Assembly (NCBI RefSeq): GCF_014904705.1
Contig: NZ_JACZCQ010000006.1
Span: 496,001-560,000, forward strand
Origin: Nisaea sediminum
Lineage (GTDB): Bacteria > Pseudomonadota > Alphaproteobacteria > Thalassobaculales > Thalassobaculaceae
Length of the DNA: 64,000 nucleotides
Reading direction: 5' to 3'
Part shown: piece after piece, positions 1 through 8,100 of the stretch
Layout of the letters: every line of letters begins with the position of its first letter
How positions within the stretch are numbered: position 1 is the first letter of the stretch
Program-made: the position numbers and the translations under genes
The notes under the pieces: model-generated
What the model was told of the DNA's origin: nothing
Databases searched by the model: none
What the model saw: only the letters and a program-made list of their open reading frames with translations

Positions 1-1
1 T

Positions 2-280
2 CTCGACGGGCTGAACCATCTCACACTGCAGTTCATCGACCGCGAACGGCTCGGCCTCGACCTCCTGAAGCTGATCTGGAGCCCGGACATGGCCGACGAC
101 ATGTCGGGCGCCCGGACCACGGAACTGAAGGAACATGTCGACCGCTGCGGCCGTGCCCGCATCATCCTGACCCGCTGCGACAGCGACGAGGCGGTACGCT
201 TCGGCCAGTCTCTCGGGATCACGATGTTCCAAGGCCGCTATATCGACAAGCTGCTGACCTCGGAAGGCCGGGTGGTGTAA
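2..280 (+). CDS. C-terminal part of an EAL-like domain protein (5' end outside window)
   Basis: The frame is open from the window edge and ends at TGT-GTA-A around 278-280, so only the last 92 residues or so are visible. The visible tail contains a GITMFQGRYID stretch preceded by a run of hydrophobic and acidic residues, which resembles the last beta-strand/helix of EAL-type (cyclic-di-GMP phosphodiesterase-like) domains, where a G-x-x-x-x-QG motif closes the barrel. None of the catalytic EAL residues lie inside the window, so activity cannot be judged. It converges on the regA gene, separated by a hairpin repeat. Family assignment is tentative. Confidence 0.5.
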   Translation, partial: LDGLNHLTLQFIDRERLGLDLLKLIWSPDMADDMSGARTTELKEHVDRCGRARIILTRCDSDEAVRFGQSLGITMFQGRYIDKLLTSEGRVV

Positions 281-324
281 GGCCACCCGCGCGCCCTTCA
301 GGCCCTTGCACCCGCTACTCCGTC

Positions 325-350
325 GTCATTCCCGCAAACGCGGGGATGAC
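325..350. repeat. Hairpin repeat between convergent genes
   Basis: Two 11-base arms (325-335 and 340-350) pair around a 4-base loop with one G-T mismatch (GTCATTCCCGC / GCGGGGATGAC). This resembles the short dispersed palindromic repeats, of the type GTCATTCCCGC...GCGGGAATGAC, found in intergenic regions of many alphaproteobacteria. It sits between two convergent genes and may also act as a bidirectional terminator, although no clear T-run follows. Only one copy was noticed in this window. Confidence 0.5.
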
Positions 351-376
351 AACCTTTATAAGGAGCGGAAGGTGAA

Positions 377-931
377 CTACCCCCGCGGCGCGTGCTTGTT
401 CAGGATGCGCTGCAGGGTGCGGCGGTGCATGCGCAGGCGCCGGGCGGTTTCGGAGACGTTGCGGCCGCATTGCTCGAAGACCCGCTGGATATGCTCCCAG
501 CGCACCCGGTCGGCGGACATCGGATTGTCCGGCGGCGGGGGCAGCGCTTCCTCGTGATCCAAAAGCGCGGCGGCGACGGCATCGGCGTCGGCCGGCTTCG
601 GCAGGTAATCGACCGCGCCCGCCTTCACCGCGGCGACCGCGGTCGCGATATTACCGTAGCCGGTCAGCATGATGATGCGGGCATCCGGATTGGCCTCGCG
701 CAGTGCGGTCACCACATCGAGGCCGCTGCCGTCGGTCAGCCGCATGTCGAGCACCGCATAGGACGGCGCATCGTTCTTCACCGCCTCCAGTCCCTCGGCC
801 ACCGAGCCGGCGCTGGTCACGCTGAAACCGCGCTTCTCCATCGCCCGCACCAGCCGGTTGCGGAACGGCTCGTCATCGTCGAGCACAAGCAATTTCCGGG
901 TCTCGTCGACCCCGATCTGATCGTCAGTCAC
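377..931 (-). CDS. regA: RegA/PrrA/ActR-type redox response regulator
   Basis: A 184-residue two-component response regulator. The N-terminal receiver domain (about residues 12-125) has the acidic cluster DDD at 18-20, the phosphoacceptor Asp62 in VLDMRL, Thr90 and Lys112. After a Pro-rich linker (PPPPDNP), a Fis-type helix-turn-helix (about 140-180, NVSETARRLRMHRRTLQR) completes the compact RegA/PrrA/ActR layout. It lies 65 bp downstream of the regB-like kinase on the same strand, so the pair is probably cotranscribed. The start is GTG at 929-931 with a GGAGA about 10 bases upstream. In relatives RegA activates respiratory, photosynthetic, nitrogen and carbon fixation genes under low oxygen; the regulon here cannot be read from sequence. 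Confidence 0.9.
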   Translation of the reverse strand: MTDDQIGVDETRKLLVLDDDEPFRNRLVRAMEKRGFSVTSAGSVAEGLEAVKNDAPSYAVLDMRLTDGSGLDVVTALREANPDARIIMLTGYGNIATAVAAVKAGAVDYLPKPADADAVAAALLDHEEALPPPPDNPMSADRVRWEHIQRVFEQCGRNVSETARRLRMHRRTLQRILNKHAPRG

Positions 932-996
932 CTAGCGTCTCCGCCATTCGGGCCGGTCCGGCCCCTTTCCGGTTAATAAAGGAAAACTGCGTGGGG

Positions 997-2391
997 TCAA
1001 GAATCCGTCACCCCGGCCTCCAGGTCGGACCGGAGCCAGCGAATCGCCACGCGGGCTCCGCCCTCGGCCCGGTTGGAGAAGGAAAGCGTGGCGCCACCAC
1101 GTTCCAGCAGCGTCTTCGCGATGAAGATGCCGAGCCCCATATGACCGTCCTTGCCGGACCGGCTGGAGACATAGGGTTCGCCCAACCGGTCGAGCACAAG
1201 GGGTGAGAAACCCGGCCCGTCATCCTCGATGATGACCGATGCCATGCTGTCGTCCCAATAGACCGTGATCTCGACCGTCTCCGCGGCGAACTGGACGGCG
1301 TTCTGGACCAGCGTGCCGATCCCCTGGTTCATCTCCGGCGTCAGCACCACGCGCGGCTGGTCCGCGGCAACCGTTTCCTCCGCGTCAGCCGGTTCGAGAT
1401 CGAGATCGAGCGCGCCGCCCGGCCCGTGCTGCTCCACGATCACGACGATATCGTCACGCTGATGCGGTGCGGCGGCGGTCTCGACCGCGGCGCTGAAGGG
1501 AACGGTCTTGAACGGACCCGGCGTGTCCTGATCCGGCCGGCGGGAGAATTCCGTCAGGATATCCCGGCAACGCGCGGTCTCGCTCAGCAGCAGATCCAGA
1601 TCCTCCCGCCATTCGCTGTCCTCGGGAATATCCTTGCGCAGCTCGCGGGCGACGACGGCGATGGTGCTGAGCGGTGTTCCGAGCTCATGGGCTGCCGCGG
1701 CGGCGAGCCCGCCGAGGGCGGAAAGCTGCTGCTCGCGGGAGAGCGCGAGGCGGGTGGCGGCAAAGGCGTCCGACATGCGCCGCGCGTCCCGGCTGACGCG
1801 GTAGGTGTAGCCGGCGATGAAGAGGGTGGCGATGACGATCGCGGCCCAGAGGCCGAAGACGTAGATGTCCGGCAGCTCCAGACCGTCGCCTGGCCAAGGC
1901 AGCGGCCGATGGACCACCGCGAGGGCGGATGCCGAAACCAGGGCGAGGAAGCTCAGCCAGACGGTCGCCCGCCCGGAAAGGATGGTCGCCGAGACCGTGA
2001 CCGGCGCGATCAGCATCAGCGCGAACGGATTTTCGAGACCGCCGGTCCAGTAGAGCAGTGAGCCGAGCTGCGCGATGTCGAAGGCGAGGCCGAAGGCGGC
2101 GACCCGACCGCTGCGGACCGGCCCGCCCTGGCGGAGGGTCTGGCAGACCACGTTGTAGAACGCGCCGAAGGCGACGATCCCGAGCGTGATCTCCAGCGGC
2201 AGCGGAAACCCGAGCCCGTAATGCACCACGAGCAGGCTGATAAGCTGGCCCATCAGCGCCACCCAGCGGATCATCACCAGCGTCCGCACGCCCGCCGGTC
2301 CAAGCCCGTCGGCCAGGCCGAACCGGACTTCGAGATCTTCCAGATTCCTGCGCTCTTTGGCCACGCGCGCCGTCTCCGAGGTTTCCGTCAT
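997..2391 (-). CDS. regB: RegB/PrrB/ActS-type redox sensor histidine kinase
   Basis: A 464-residue membrane sensor kinase. About six transmembrane segments occupy residues 36-195 and include the ubiquinone-sensing motif GGLENPF (117-123), the GGxxNPF signature of RegB. The H-box is AAAAHELGTPLS with His235. Cys275 lies exactly 40 residues after the His, the same spacing as His225 and the redox-active Cys265 of Rhodobacter RegB. The C-terminal ATPase domain shows an N-box (LVQNAV), a DDGPGF G1 box and GHMGLGIFI. Its partner regA follows on the same strand. Both known redox inputs, quinone and cysteine, therefore appear preserved. Start at ATG 2389-2391. Confidence 0.92.
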   Translation of the reverse strand: MTETSETARVAKERRNLEDLEVRFGLADGLGPAGVRTLVMIRWVALMGQLISLLVVHYGLGFPLPLEITLGIVAFGAFYNVVCQTLRQGGPVRSGRVAAFGLAFDIAQLGSLLYWTGGLENPFALMLIAPVTVSATILSGRATVWLSFLALVSASALAVVHRPLPWPGDGLELPDIYVFGLWAAIVIATLFIAGYTYRVSRDARRMSDAFAATRLALSREQQLSALGGLAAAAAHELGTPLSTIAVVARELRKDIPEDSEWREDLDLLLSETARCRDILTEFSRRPDQDTPGPFKTVPFSAAVETAAAPHQRDDIVVIVEQHGPGGALDLDLEPADAEETVAADQPRVVLTPEMNQGIGTLVQNAVQFAAETVEITVYWDDSMASVIIEDDGPGFSPLVLDRLGEPYVSSRSGKDGHMGLGIFIAKTLLERGGATLSFSNRAEGGARVAIRWLRSDLEAGVTDS

Positions 2392-2472
2392 TGTCCACTA
2401 GCACGGCACGGGCTAAGGTCGCGATGCCCATTTCGGCGCACCCTGAACTGCACATCCATAGAGTCTGAACCC

Positions 2473-3240
2473 ATGAGCAAGCCGGTCATCGACGTCCGGG
2501 ATCTGGAAAAGCGCTATGGCGCGGTTCACGCCGTGCGCGGCGTTGGCTTCACCGCCGAGGCCGGAACCACCGTAGGTCTGCTCGGCGGCAACGGCGCGGG
2601 CAAGACCACGACCATCGCGATGATGCTGGGACTGCTGGAGCCGACCGGCGGCAGCGTCTCCATCCTCGGCTGCGACATGGCGACCGACCGCTACCGCGCC
2701 CTGCCCTACATGAATTTCTCCTCGCCCTATGTGGACCTGCCGCATCGCCTGACCGTGCGCGAGAACCTCATGGTCTATGCAAGGCTCTACTCCGTATCGG
2801 ATCCGAAAGCGCGGATTGCCGAACTGGCGGCGCAGCTCGACATGGAGGATTTCATGAACCGGCCCTCCGGCAAGCTGTCGGCCGGTCAGAAAACCCGCGT
2901 CGCCCTTGCCAAAGCGCTGATCAACACGCCGAAGGTGCTGCTGCTGGACGAGCCGACGGCGTCGCTCGACCCGGATACCGGGGACTGGATCCGCACATAT
3001 CTCGAGACCTATCAGCGCGAGAACGGCGCCACCCTGCTGCTCGCCTCGCACAACATGCAGGAAGTCGAACGGCTCTGCTCCAAGGTGCTGATGATGCGCA
3101 AGGGGGAAATCGTCGATCGGGGAAGCCCGGCGGAGCTGCTGGCAAAATACGGACGCAGGACCATGGACGAGGTGTTTCTCGACGTCGCCCGGCAGACCGG
3201 CGCGGCACAGGCCAAACAAGACGACCGGGAGACGGCATGA
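2473..3240 (+). CDS. ABC-2 type transporter ATP-binding protein
   Basis: A 255-residue ABC ATPase. Walker A is GGNGAGKT (residues 38-45), the signature is LSAGQ (135-139), Walker B is VLLLDEP (155-161), and the switch His follows in LLASHNMQE. The Q-loop region reads LPYMNFSSPY, so the usual glutamine seems to be replaced. The frame is open further upstream, but ATG 2473 gives a normal N-terminus beginning just before the ABC fold. It overlaps the permease gene by 4 bp (ATGA), so the two form one exporter, in the style of NodI/NodJ or drug and polysaccharide exporters. The substrate is unknown. It diverges from regB with an 81-bp gap. Confidence 0.88.
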   Translation: MSKPVIDVRDLEKRYGAVHAVRGVGFTAEAGTTVGLLGGNGAGKTTTIAMMLGLLEPTGGSVSILGCDMATDRYRALPYMNFSSPYVDLPHRLTVRENLMVYARLYSVSDPKARIAELAAQLDMEDFMNRPSGKLSAGQKTRVALAKALINTPKVLLLDEPTASLDPDTGDWIRTYLETYQRENGATLLLASHNMQEVERLCSKVLMMRKGEIVDRGSPAELLAKYGRRTMDEVFLDVARQTGAAQAKQDDRETA

Positions 3241-4070
3241 GCGGGAACACCGATTTCACCCCGCCGCCGGCCTCGCTGTTCTCCGTCGGCCGCATCGGCG
3301 CCATGGCGCTGCGCTATTTCTACCTGCTGCGCAATTCCTGGCCGCGGCTGATCGAGATGGCCTACTGGCCGACCATGCAGATGATCCTCTGGGGCTTCGT
3401 CACCAAGTTCTTCATCGGCGAGTCGAGCTGGATCGCGGGCGCGGCGGGCGTACTGCTGGCGGGCGTGCTGCTCTGGGACATCCTGTTCCGCGGGCAGATG
3501 GGTTTTGCGATCTGCTTCCTCGAGGAGATGTGGTCGCGCAATCTCGGCCATCTCTTCGTCAGCCCGCTCCGGCCGCACGAGTTTGTCGTCGCGCTGATGA
3601 CGATGAGCCTGTTCCGGACCCTGATCGGCGCGGTGCCGCCGGCCCTGCTCGCCATCGTCTTCTACCAGTTCTCGATCTTCTCTCTCGGCCTGCCGCTGGT
3701 CGCCTTCATGGCCTGCCTCTTTTTCATGGGCTGGGGAGTCGGCCTGCTGGTGATCGGCGTGATCCTGCGTTTCGGCCTCGGTGCGGAGAGCCTCGCATGG
3801 GTGCTGGTCTTCGCCTTCGCACCGATCTCGGCGGTCTACTACCCGGTCGAGACCATGCCGGAATGGCTCCAGACCATCGCCTGGTGCACGCCGTCCGCCT
3901 ATGTCTTCGAGGGCATGCGCGCGGTGCTCTTCCACGGCGATTTCAGGCTCGACCTGATTGCCGGCGCGATGGTCATGAACGTGATCTATTTCGCGATCGG
4001 CGCGTTCATCTTCTGGCTCGCCTACCGCAGCGCCCGGCGCGACGGACGGCTGCTTCAGCTCGGCGAATAG
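3237..4070 (+). CDS. ABC-2 type transporter permease
   Basis: A 277-residue integral membrane protein with about six hydrophobic segments (roughly residues 40-80, 108-130, 140-190, 205-225 and 240-262) and no large soluble domain, typical of ABC-2 permeases. The stretch with PISAVYYPVETMPEW and CTPSAYVFEGMR before the last segments is characteristic of the NodJ/ABC-2 fold. Its start codon overlaps the stop of the ATPase gene (ATGA at 3237-3240), so translation is probably coupled. Its 3' end overlaps the convergent NUDIX gene by 16 bp. Substrate not predictable. Confidence 0.88.
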   Translation: MSGNTDFTPPPASLFSVGRIGAMALRYFYLLRNSWPRLIEMAYWPTMQMILWGFVTKFFIGESSWIAGAAGVLLAGVLLWDILFRGQMGFAICFLEEMWSRNLGHLFVSPLRPHEFVVALMTMSLFRTLIGAVPPALLAIVFYQFSIFSLGLPLVAFMACLFFMGWGVGLLVIGVILRFGLGAESLAWVLVFAFAPISAVYYPVETMPEWLQTIAWCTPSAYVFEGMRAVLFHGDFRLDLIAGAMVMNVIYFAIGAFIFWLAYRSARRDGRLLQLGE

Positions 4071-4663
4071 AGCGGCGCCAGGATCTCCTTCAGCCGTGCC
4101 ACCTTCGGATCGCCCGAGGTCAGGATATAGAGCCCGGCTTCGTGCAGCCCGACCAGATGCATCGCCGTCATCCGGAGATCGCGCGCGAGCAGCCGGCGGT
4201 AAAGCTCGTCCAGCGGCACCGGCACGGTCTCGATATCCTCGGCCTCGTCGAACGAGGTTTCTCCGGTGATCCGGGCGCCGGTGGCGAGGAAGCTGAAGCA
4301 GGTGTTGGAGTTGACCGCGGCGTTTGGGAACATCCGGCCGGTCTCGACCCAGTGCGACGCCTCGGCCCCGGTCTCCTCGGCAAGCTCGCGCTGCGCCGTC
4401 CGGAGCGGATCGGTCTCGCCCGGATCGACGGTGCCGCTCGGCAGGCCGAACACGACCTCGCCGATCCCGTGGCGGTACTCGTTGATCATCAGAACCCGGG
4501 CGTCGTCGGTCACCGCGACCATGTTCACCCAGTTCGGCAGCTCGATCACATGATAGGGCTCGACGATGACGCCGTGCGCGGTCTCGCAGCGGTCCATGCG
4601 GTGGGTGACGTACCGGTCGCTGTAATTGATCCGGCTGTCGAGCACGCGCCAGGGCTTCGGCAT
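4055..4663 (-). CDS. NUDIX hydrolase
   Basis: A 202-residue NUDIX protein, with the box at about residues 77-100: G-TVDPG-E, then REL-EE-TG. It resembles ADP-ribose pyrophosphatases, which also have a beta-rich N-terminal region like the one seen here (YHVIELPNWVNMVAVTDDARVLMINEYR). Eight rather than the canonical seven residues separate the first box Glu from the Arg of REL, which I confirmed on the DNA. The start ATG at 4661-4663 is 20 bp after the stop of cobT on the same strand, so the two are likely cotranscribed. The substrate is most likely a nucleoside diphosphate linked to sugar, but this is inference. Confidence 0.85.
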   Translation of the reverse strand: MPKPWRVLDSRINYSDRYVTHRMDRCETAHGVIVEPYHVIELPNWVNMVAVTDDARVLMINEYRHGIGEVVFGLPSGTVDPGETDPLRTAQRELAEETGAEASHWVETGRMFPNAAVNSNTCFSFLATGARITGETSFDEAEDIETVPVPLDELYRRLLARDLRMTAMHLVGLHEAGLYILTSGDPKVARLKEILAPLYSPS

Positions 4664-4683
4664 GGGATGATGTCCCCGGGAGC

Positions 4684-5718
4684 TCAGGCCGGACCGCTGA
4701 CGCCGGCATCGGCGAAGGTCGCCATGCCGTTGTGGCAGGCGACGGCAGCCTTGATAATGCCGATCGCGACCGCCGCGCCGGAGGCTTCGCCGAGCCGCAT
4801 GCCGAGATCGAGGATCGGCGCCTTGCCGATCTTTTCCAGCAGCAGCCGGTGGCCCGGCTCGGCCGAGCAATGCGCGACCTGGCAATGTTCGATGCTGCGC
4901 GGATCGGCGGCGTGGAGTACCGCGGCGGCCGCCGTGCAGGCAAAGCCGTCGAGCAGTACCGGGACCCGGCCCATCCGCGCCGCGAGAATGGCCCCCGTGA
5001 TCGCCGCCAGTTCGAGACCGCCGACGGCGGCGAAGAGTTCCAGAGGGTCCGAGGTACGCGCCTTGTGCAGGGCGACGCCGTCGGCCACCGCCTTCACCTT
5101 GGCCGCATAGGCGGCGCCGGTGACGCCGGTGCCGGGGCCGGTCCAGTCCTCGGCCGCGCCGCCGTAGAGTGCGTGGCAGATCGCAGCGGCGGAGGTCGAG
5201 TTGCCGATCCCCATCTCGCCGAGGCAGAGCAGGTCTATGCCCGGTTCCACCGCCATCATCCCATAGGCTATCGCCTTGGCGCATTCGTCCTCGGACATGG
5301 CCGGCGCTTCGGTGAAGTCGGCGGTCGGTTGCTCCAGCGCCATCTCGTAGACACGGAGATCGGCGTCGAACAGCTCGGCGAGCTGGTTCACGGCGGCGCC
5401 GCCGGAGATGAAGTTCTGCACCATCTGATGAGTGACGTCCGACGGGTAGGCCGAGACGCCCTTGGCGGTGACGCCGTGATTGGCGGCGAAGACGCAGATC
5501 CGGGGATGCGCGACGCTCGGCGGATGCTTGCCCTGCCAGGCGGCGACCCAGCGCGTCAGTTCCTCCAGCTTGCCGAGCGCGCCCGCCGGCTTGGTCAGCT
5601 GCGCCTCGCGGCTGGCCGCGTCGGTGCCCGCCTCGAGATCGGCGGGCGGCAGCGCGCGGAACAGGCCGCGGATCTCGTCGAAGGTCGCGCTCTCTGGGGT
5701 AAAACGTTCGTCGCTCAT
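4684..5718 (-). CDS. cobT: Nicotinate-nucleotide--dimethylbenzimidazole phosphoribosyltransferase
   Basis: A 344-residue CobT. It transfers phosphoribose from nicotinate mononucleotide to dimethylbenzimidazole, giving alpha-ribazole phosphate for the lower ligand of cobalamin. Recognisable blocks are KPAGALGKLEEL near the N-terminus, FAANHGVTAKGVSAYP, the glycine-rich GEMGIGNSTSAAA, and the C-terminal LDLGMRLGEASGAA, whose Glu corresponds to the catalytic glutamate of the family. The frame is open further upstream; ATG 5716-5718 was chosen because it gives family-typical length. It is divergent from cobS (127-bp gap), so lower-ligand assembly genes are clustered. No cobalamin riboswitch was recognised in the gap. 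Confidence 0.93.
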   Translation of the reverse strand: MSDERFTPESATFDEIRGLFRALPPADLEAGTDAASREAQLTKPAGALGKLEELTRWVAAWQGKHPPSVAHPRICVFAANHGVTAKGVSAYPSDVTHQMVQNFISGGAAVNQLAELFDADLRVYEMALEQPTADFTEAPAMSEDECAKAIAYGMMAVEPGIDLLCLGEMGIGNSTSAAAICHALYGGAAEDWTGPGTGVTGAAYAAKVKAVADGVALHKARTSDPLELFAAVGGLELAAITGAILAARMGRVPVLLDGFACTAAAAVLHAADPRSIEHCQVAHCSAEPGHRLLLEKIGKAPILDLGMRLGEASGAAVAIGIIKAAVACHNGMATFADAGVSGPA

Positions 5719-5845
5719 GATCGCCAGCCGGGAAGTGTCTTTCGGATTGCCGCCCCCTATACAGGTCCGGGCGGCCAATGCATAGTCCGCGGGCGACGGC
5801 CCGCGCCGCCGCGAAGGCAATCCGGCACGACGAGAGCGGGGAAAG

Positions 5846-6661
5846 ATGGCGAGCGAGAGACCAGCGCCCGTGCGGCGCCCCTGGTGGGCCGACGACCTTG
5901 CCCATGCCGCGATGTTCCTGACCCGTCTGCCCGTCCCGGCGCCCGTCCGTACGGATCGCCCCTTGATGCATGCGGGCTGGGCCTTTCCGCTGATCGGGCT
6001 CCTGACAGGTACGCTCGGCGGCGGCGTGCTCTGGCTCGGCGCCTCGGCCGGCCTGCCGATGCTCGCGGCCGCGCTCGGCGCGCTGGCCGTCACCGCCTTC
6101 CTCACCGGCGCGCTGCATGAAGACGGTCTTGCGGATCTCGCCGACGGCTTCGGCGGTGGGGCCACGAAAGAACGCAAGATCGAGATCATGCGGGACAGCC
6201 GCGTCGGCAGCTACGGCGTGCTCGCGCTGGTACTCGCGACCGGACTCAAGGCTGCCGCGCTCGCCAACATCGCCATCGCCTCCCCTATCCTCGCCGCGTT
6301 CGCCTTCGCGGCGGCGCAGATCCTCGGCCGGAGCGCGATCCTGCCGATCGCCTTCTTCCTCGCCCCGGCGACGTCGAGTGGTCTCGGAACCGGAGCCGGA
6401 CGGCCGAAAGCAGTCACCACCGGGCTTTGCGTCGCCCTTGGAACGCTGCTCGCCTTCTCGCTCCTCCCCGGTATCGGATTCATTGCGGCCCTTGCCGCGA
6501 CGAGCCTCGCCATTCTCGCCACCGCCCTGCTCGCGCAACGCCAGATCGGCGGCTATACCGGCGACGTGCTTGGCAGCAGCGAGCAGGTGGTCGAGTGTTT
6601 CGTCCTGCTGACCCTTTCCGCGCTTCCGGCCGGTGCCGCCGGGTTCCTCTGGCCGCTATGA
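5846..6661 (+). CDS. cobS: Adenosylcobinamide-GDP ribazoletransferase (cobalamin synthase)
   Basis: A 271-residue polytopic membrane protein that joins adenosylcobinamide-GDP to alpha-ribazole (or its phosphate), the last step of cobalamin assembly. The family motif HEDGLADLADGFGGG with following MRDSRVGSYG is present at about residues 92-125 and carries the acidic residues expected to bind magnesium. Several hydrophobic helices follow, ending with QIGGYTGDVLGSSEQVVE, a typical C-terminal CobS block. It overlaps the following phosphatase gene by 4 bp (ATGA) and diverges from cobT. GGGGAAAG before ATG 5846 is the ribosome-binding site. Confidence 0.94.
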   Translation: MASERPAPVRRPWWADDLAHAAMFLTRLPVPAPVRTDRPLMHAGWAFPLIGLLTGTLGGGVLWLGASAGLPMLAAALGALAVTAFLTGALHEDGLADLADGFGGGATKERKIEIMRDSRVGSYGVLALVLATGLKAAALANIAIASPILAAFAFAAAQILGRSAILPIAFFLAPATSSGLGTGAGRPKAVTTGLCVALGTLLAFSLLPGIGFIAALAATSLAILATALLAQRQIGGYTGDVLGSSEQVVECFVLLTLSALPAGAAGFLWPL

Positions 6662-7281
6662 GCGCCGTGACCCGCTGGCACCTGCTGCGGCACGCCCCGG
6701 CCGCCGTCGAAAAAGGCACGATCTACGGCCGGACCGACGTCGCGGCGGCAGATCGGGACCCGGACCTGTTGCGCGGGATCGCGGCCCGGCTGCCGGAGAG
6801 CGCGGTGCTGATCACCACGCCGCTCCGGCGGACGGCCGACACTGCCCGGATGCTGCGCGATACGGGATGGACACCGGGCGAGGTGATCGTCGAGGAAGCG
6901 TTCCGCGAACAGGATTTCGGTGCCTGGGAAGGCCTGACCCACGCGGCACTCTCAGAGACGGGGGCGGAAGATTACCGGTCTTTCTGGGACGACCCCGCCC
7001 GCAACCGCCCGCCAGGCGGCGAAAGCTTCTCCGACCTCCAGGCGCGCGTCGCGCCTGCCGTCGCGACCCTCAACGACCGGTTCAAGGGACGCGAGATTGT
7101 TCTCGTCGGCCATGGCGGATCGATCCGGGCCATACTCGCGGTAGTGCTGAAACTGACACCGGAGGTCGCCCTGTCGCTCGAGATCGCGCCGCTCTCCCTC
7201 AGCCTCGCCGATCACTTCGCGAACGACGCCGGAGAGCCCTCCTGGCGGCTGCGCGGCACGAACCTTCCGGCCGGGCTTTGA
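6658..7281 (+). CDS. Histidine phosphatase family protein, probable alpha-ribazole phosphatase
   Basis: A 207-residue phosphoglycerate-mutase-like phosphatase with the N-terminal RH motif (LLRHAPA, phosphohistidine at about residue 12), the second catalytic region REQDFGAWEG, and the late GHGG motif (VGHGGSIRAI). ATG 6658 overlaps the cobS stop, which decides the start against a longer open frame and implies translational coupling. Position directly after cobS suggests CobC function, i.e. dephosphorylation of alpha-ribazole phosphate or adenosylcobalamin phosphate. That function is inferred from context; the family has many substrates. Confidence 0.85.
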   Translation: MSAVTRWHLLRHAPAAVEKGTIYGRTDVAAADRDPDLLRGIAARLPESAVLITTPLRRTADTARMLRDTGWTPGEVIVEEAFREQDFGAWEGLTHAALSETGAEDYRSFWDDPARNRPPGGESFSDLQARVAPAVATLNDRFKGREIVLVGHGGSIRAILAVVLKLTPEVALSLEIAPLSLSLADHFANDAGEPSWRLRGTNLPAGL

Positions 7282-7357
7282 CCTTCACATTCCCGCCACA
7301 AGCGCCATTTAGTATTTTGCCCGCCGTACAGACGGCCAGGGCCAAAGGGGACCAATC

Positions 7358-8029
7358 ATGCGTTTCACGATTTTTGCCGCACTGCTGCTCGCAACCGCAC
7401 TTCTGGCCGGCCCGGCGCGGGCCGGCGACAGCCCCGCCCTCACCGTCGAAAAGGCGCGCCTGACGCTGCAGGACCTCACCACGGATCCCAACGTGGTCGG
7501 CCCGGTCGCCGACTATCTGAAAAAGGCCAAGGGCGTGCTGATCATCCCGGAGCTGGTCAAGGCCGGGCTCATCGTCGGCGGCGAATACGGCACAGGCGTG
7601 CTCGTCGCCCGCACCGGACCGGGCAATTGGAGCGATCCCGCCTTTTACTCGCTCACCGCCGGCAGCATCGGCCTGCAGATCGGCGTCGAGGCGAAACAGA
7701 TCCTGCTTGTCGTGATGACCGAGAAGGGCCTGAACTCGCTGATGAGCGACCAGCTGAAATTCGGCGCCGATGCGAGCGTCGCGGTCGGCACCATCGGCGG
7801 CGGGGTCGGGGCCTCCAGCGCCGGGTCCCTCGGTGCGGACTTCATCGCCTTCGCCAAGTCCAAGGGCCTCTTCGGCGGCGGCGCCCTCGATGGAGCGGTG
7901 ATCAAGACCCAGCCCGAGCAGAATGAGGCGTTTTACCGCACCGCCGCCTCTCCCAAGCAAATCCTGATAGAAAGGCGCTTCACCTCGGCCGAGGCGGACG
8001 GTTTGCGCAACGCACTCTCGAAATACTGA
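7358..8029 (+). CDS. SYLF-domain (Ysc84-type) lipid-binding protein, secreted
   Basis: A 223-residue protein with a signal peptide (residues 1-22, cleavage after ARA). The mature part shows the Ysc84/SYLF pattern: KKAKGVLIIPELVKAGLIVGGEYGTGVL, then FYSLTAGSIGLQIGVEAKQ and a glycine-rich block (GTIGGGVGASSAGSLGAD), followed by GLFGGGALDGAVIK. The family binds phosphoinositides in eukaryotes; bacterial members are periplasmic or outer-membrane associated and poorly understood. AAAGGGG precedes the ATG. It stands alone between the cobalamin genes and the Sco gene. Confidence 0.87.
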   Translation: MRFTIFAALLLATALLAGPARAGDSPALTVEKARLTLQDLTTDPNVVGPVADYLKKAKGVLIIPELVKAGLIVGGEYGTGVLVARTGPGNWSDPAFYSLTAGSIGLQIGVEAKQILLVVMTEKGLNSLMSDQLKFGADASVAVGTIGGGVGASSAGSLGADFIAFAKSKGLFGGGALDGAVIKTQPEQNEAFYRTAASPKQILIERRFTSAEADGLRNALSKY

Positions 8030-8058
8030 GGCCGCGCCGCCATATTGCGCCGTGAACG

Positions 8059-8080
8059 GCCGGTCCGGAAACGGACCGGC
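8059..8080 (+). other. Perfect 9-bp hairpin with GAAA tetraloop
   Basis: GCCGGTCCG (8059-8067), loop GAAA, CGGACCGGC (8072-8080), located between the SYLF gene (stop 8029) and the Sco gene (ATG 8101). A GNRA tetraloop on a GC-rich stem is very stable in RNA. No T-run follows, so it is not a standard terminator; it may attenuate, protect an mRNA end or reduce translation of the Sco gene 20 bases downstream. Confidence 0.6.
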
Positions 8081-8100
8081 AGAGATTTCCGGATAGATTC

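Noticed and set aside
5719-5845. Cobalamin riboswitch between cobT and cobS
   Set aside because: The 127-bp gap is short and I could not find a B12-box-like element; no riboswitch is claimed.
4055-6538. Very long open frame on the minus strand covering the NUDIX, cobT and cobS regions
   Set aside because: Only its last 202 codons (NUDIX) show family motifs; the rest is antisense to cobS or out of frame with cobT and is rich in Arg/Gly/Asp, as expected for GC-rich shadow frames.
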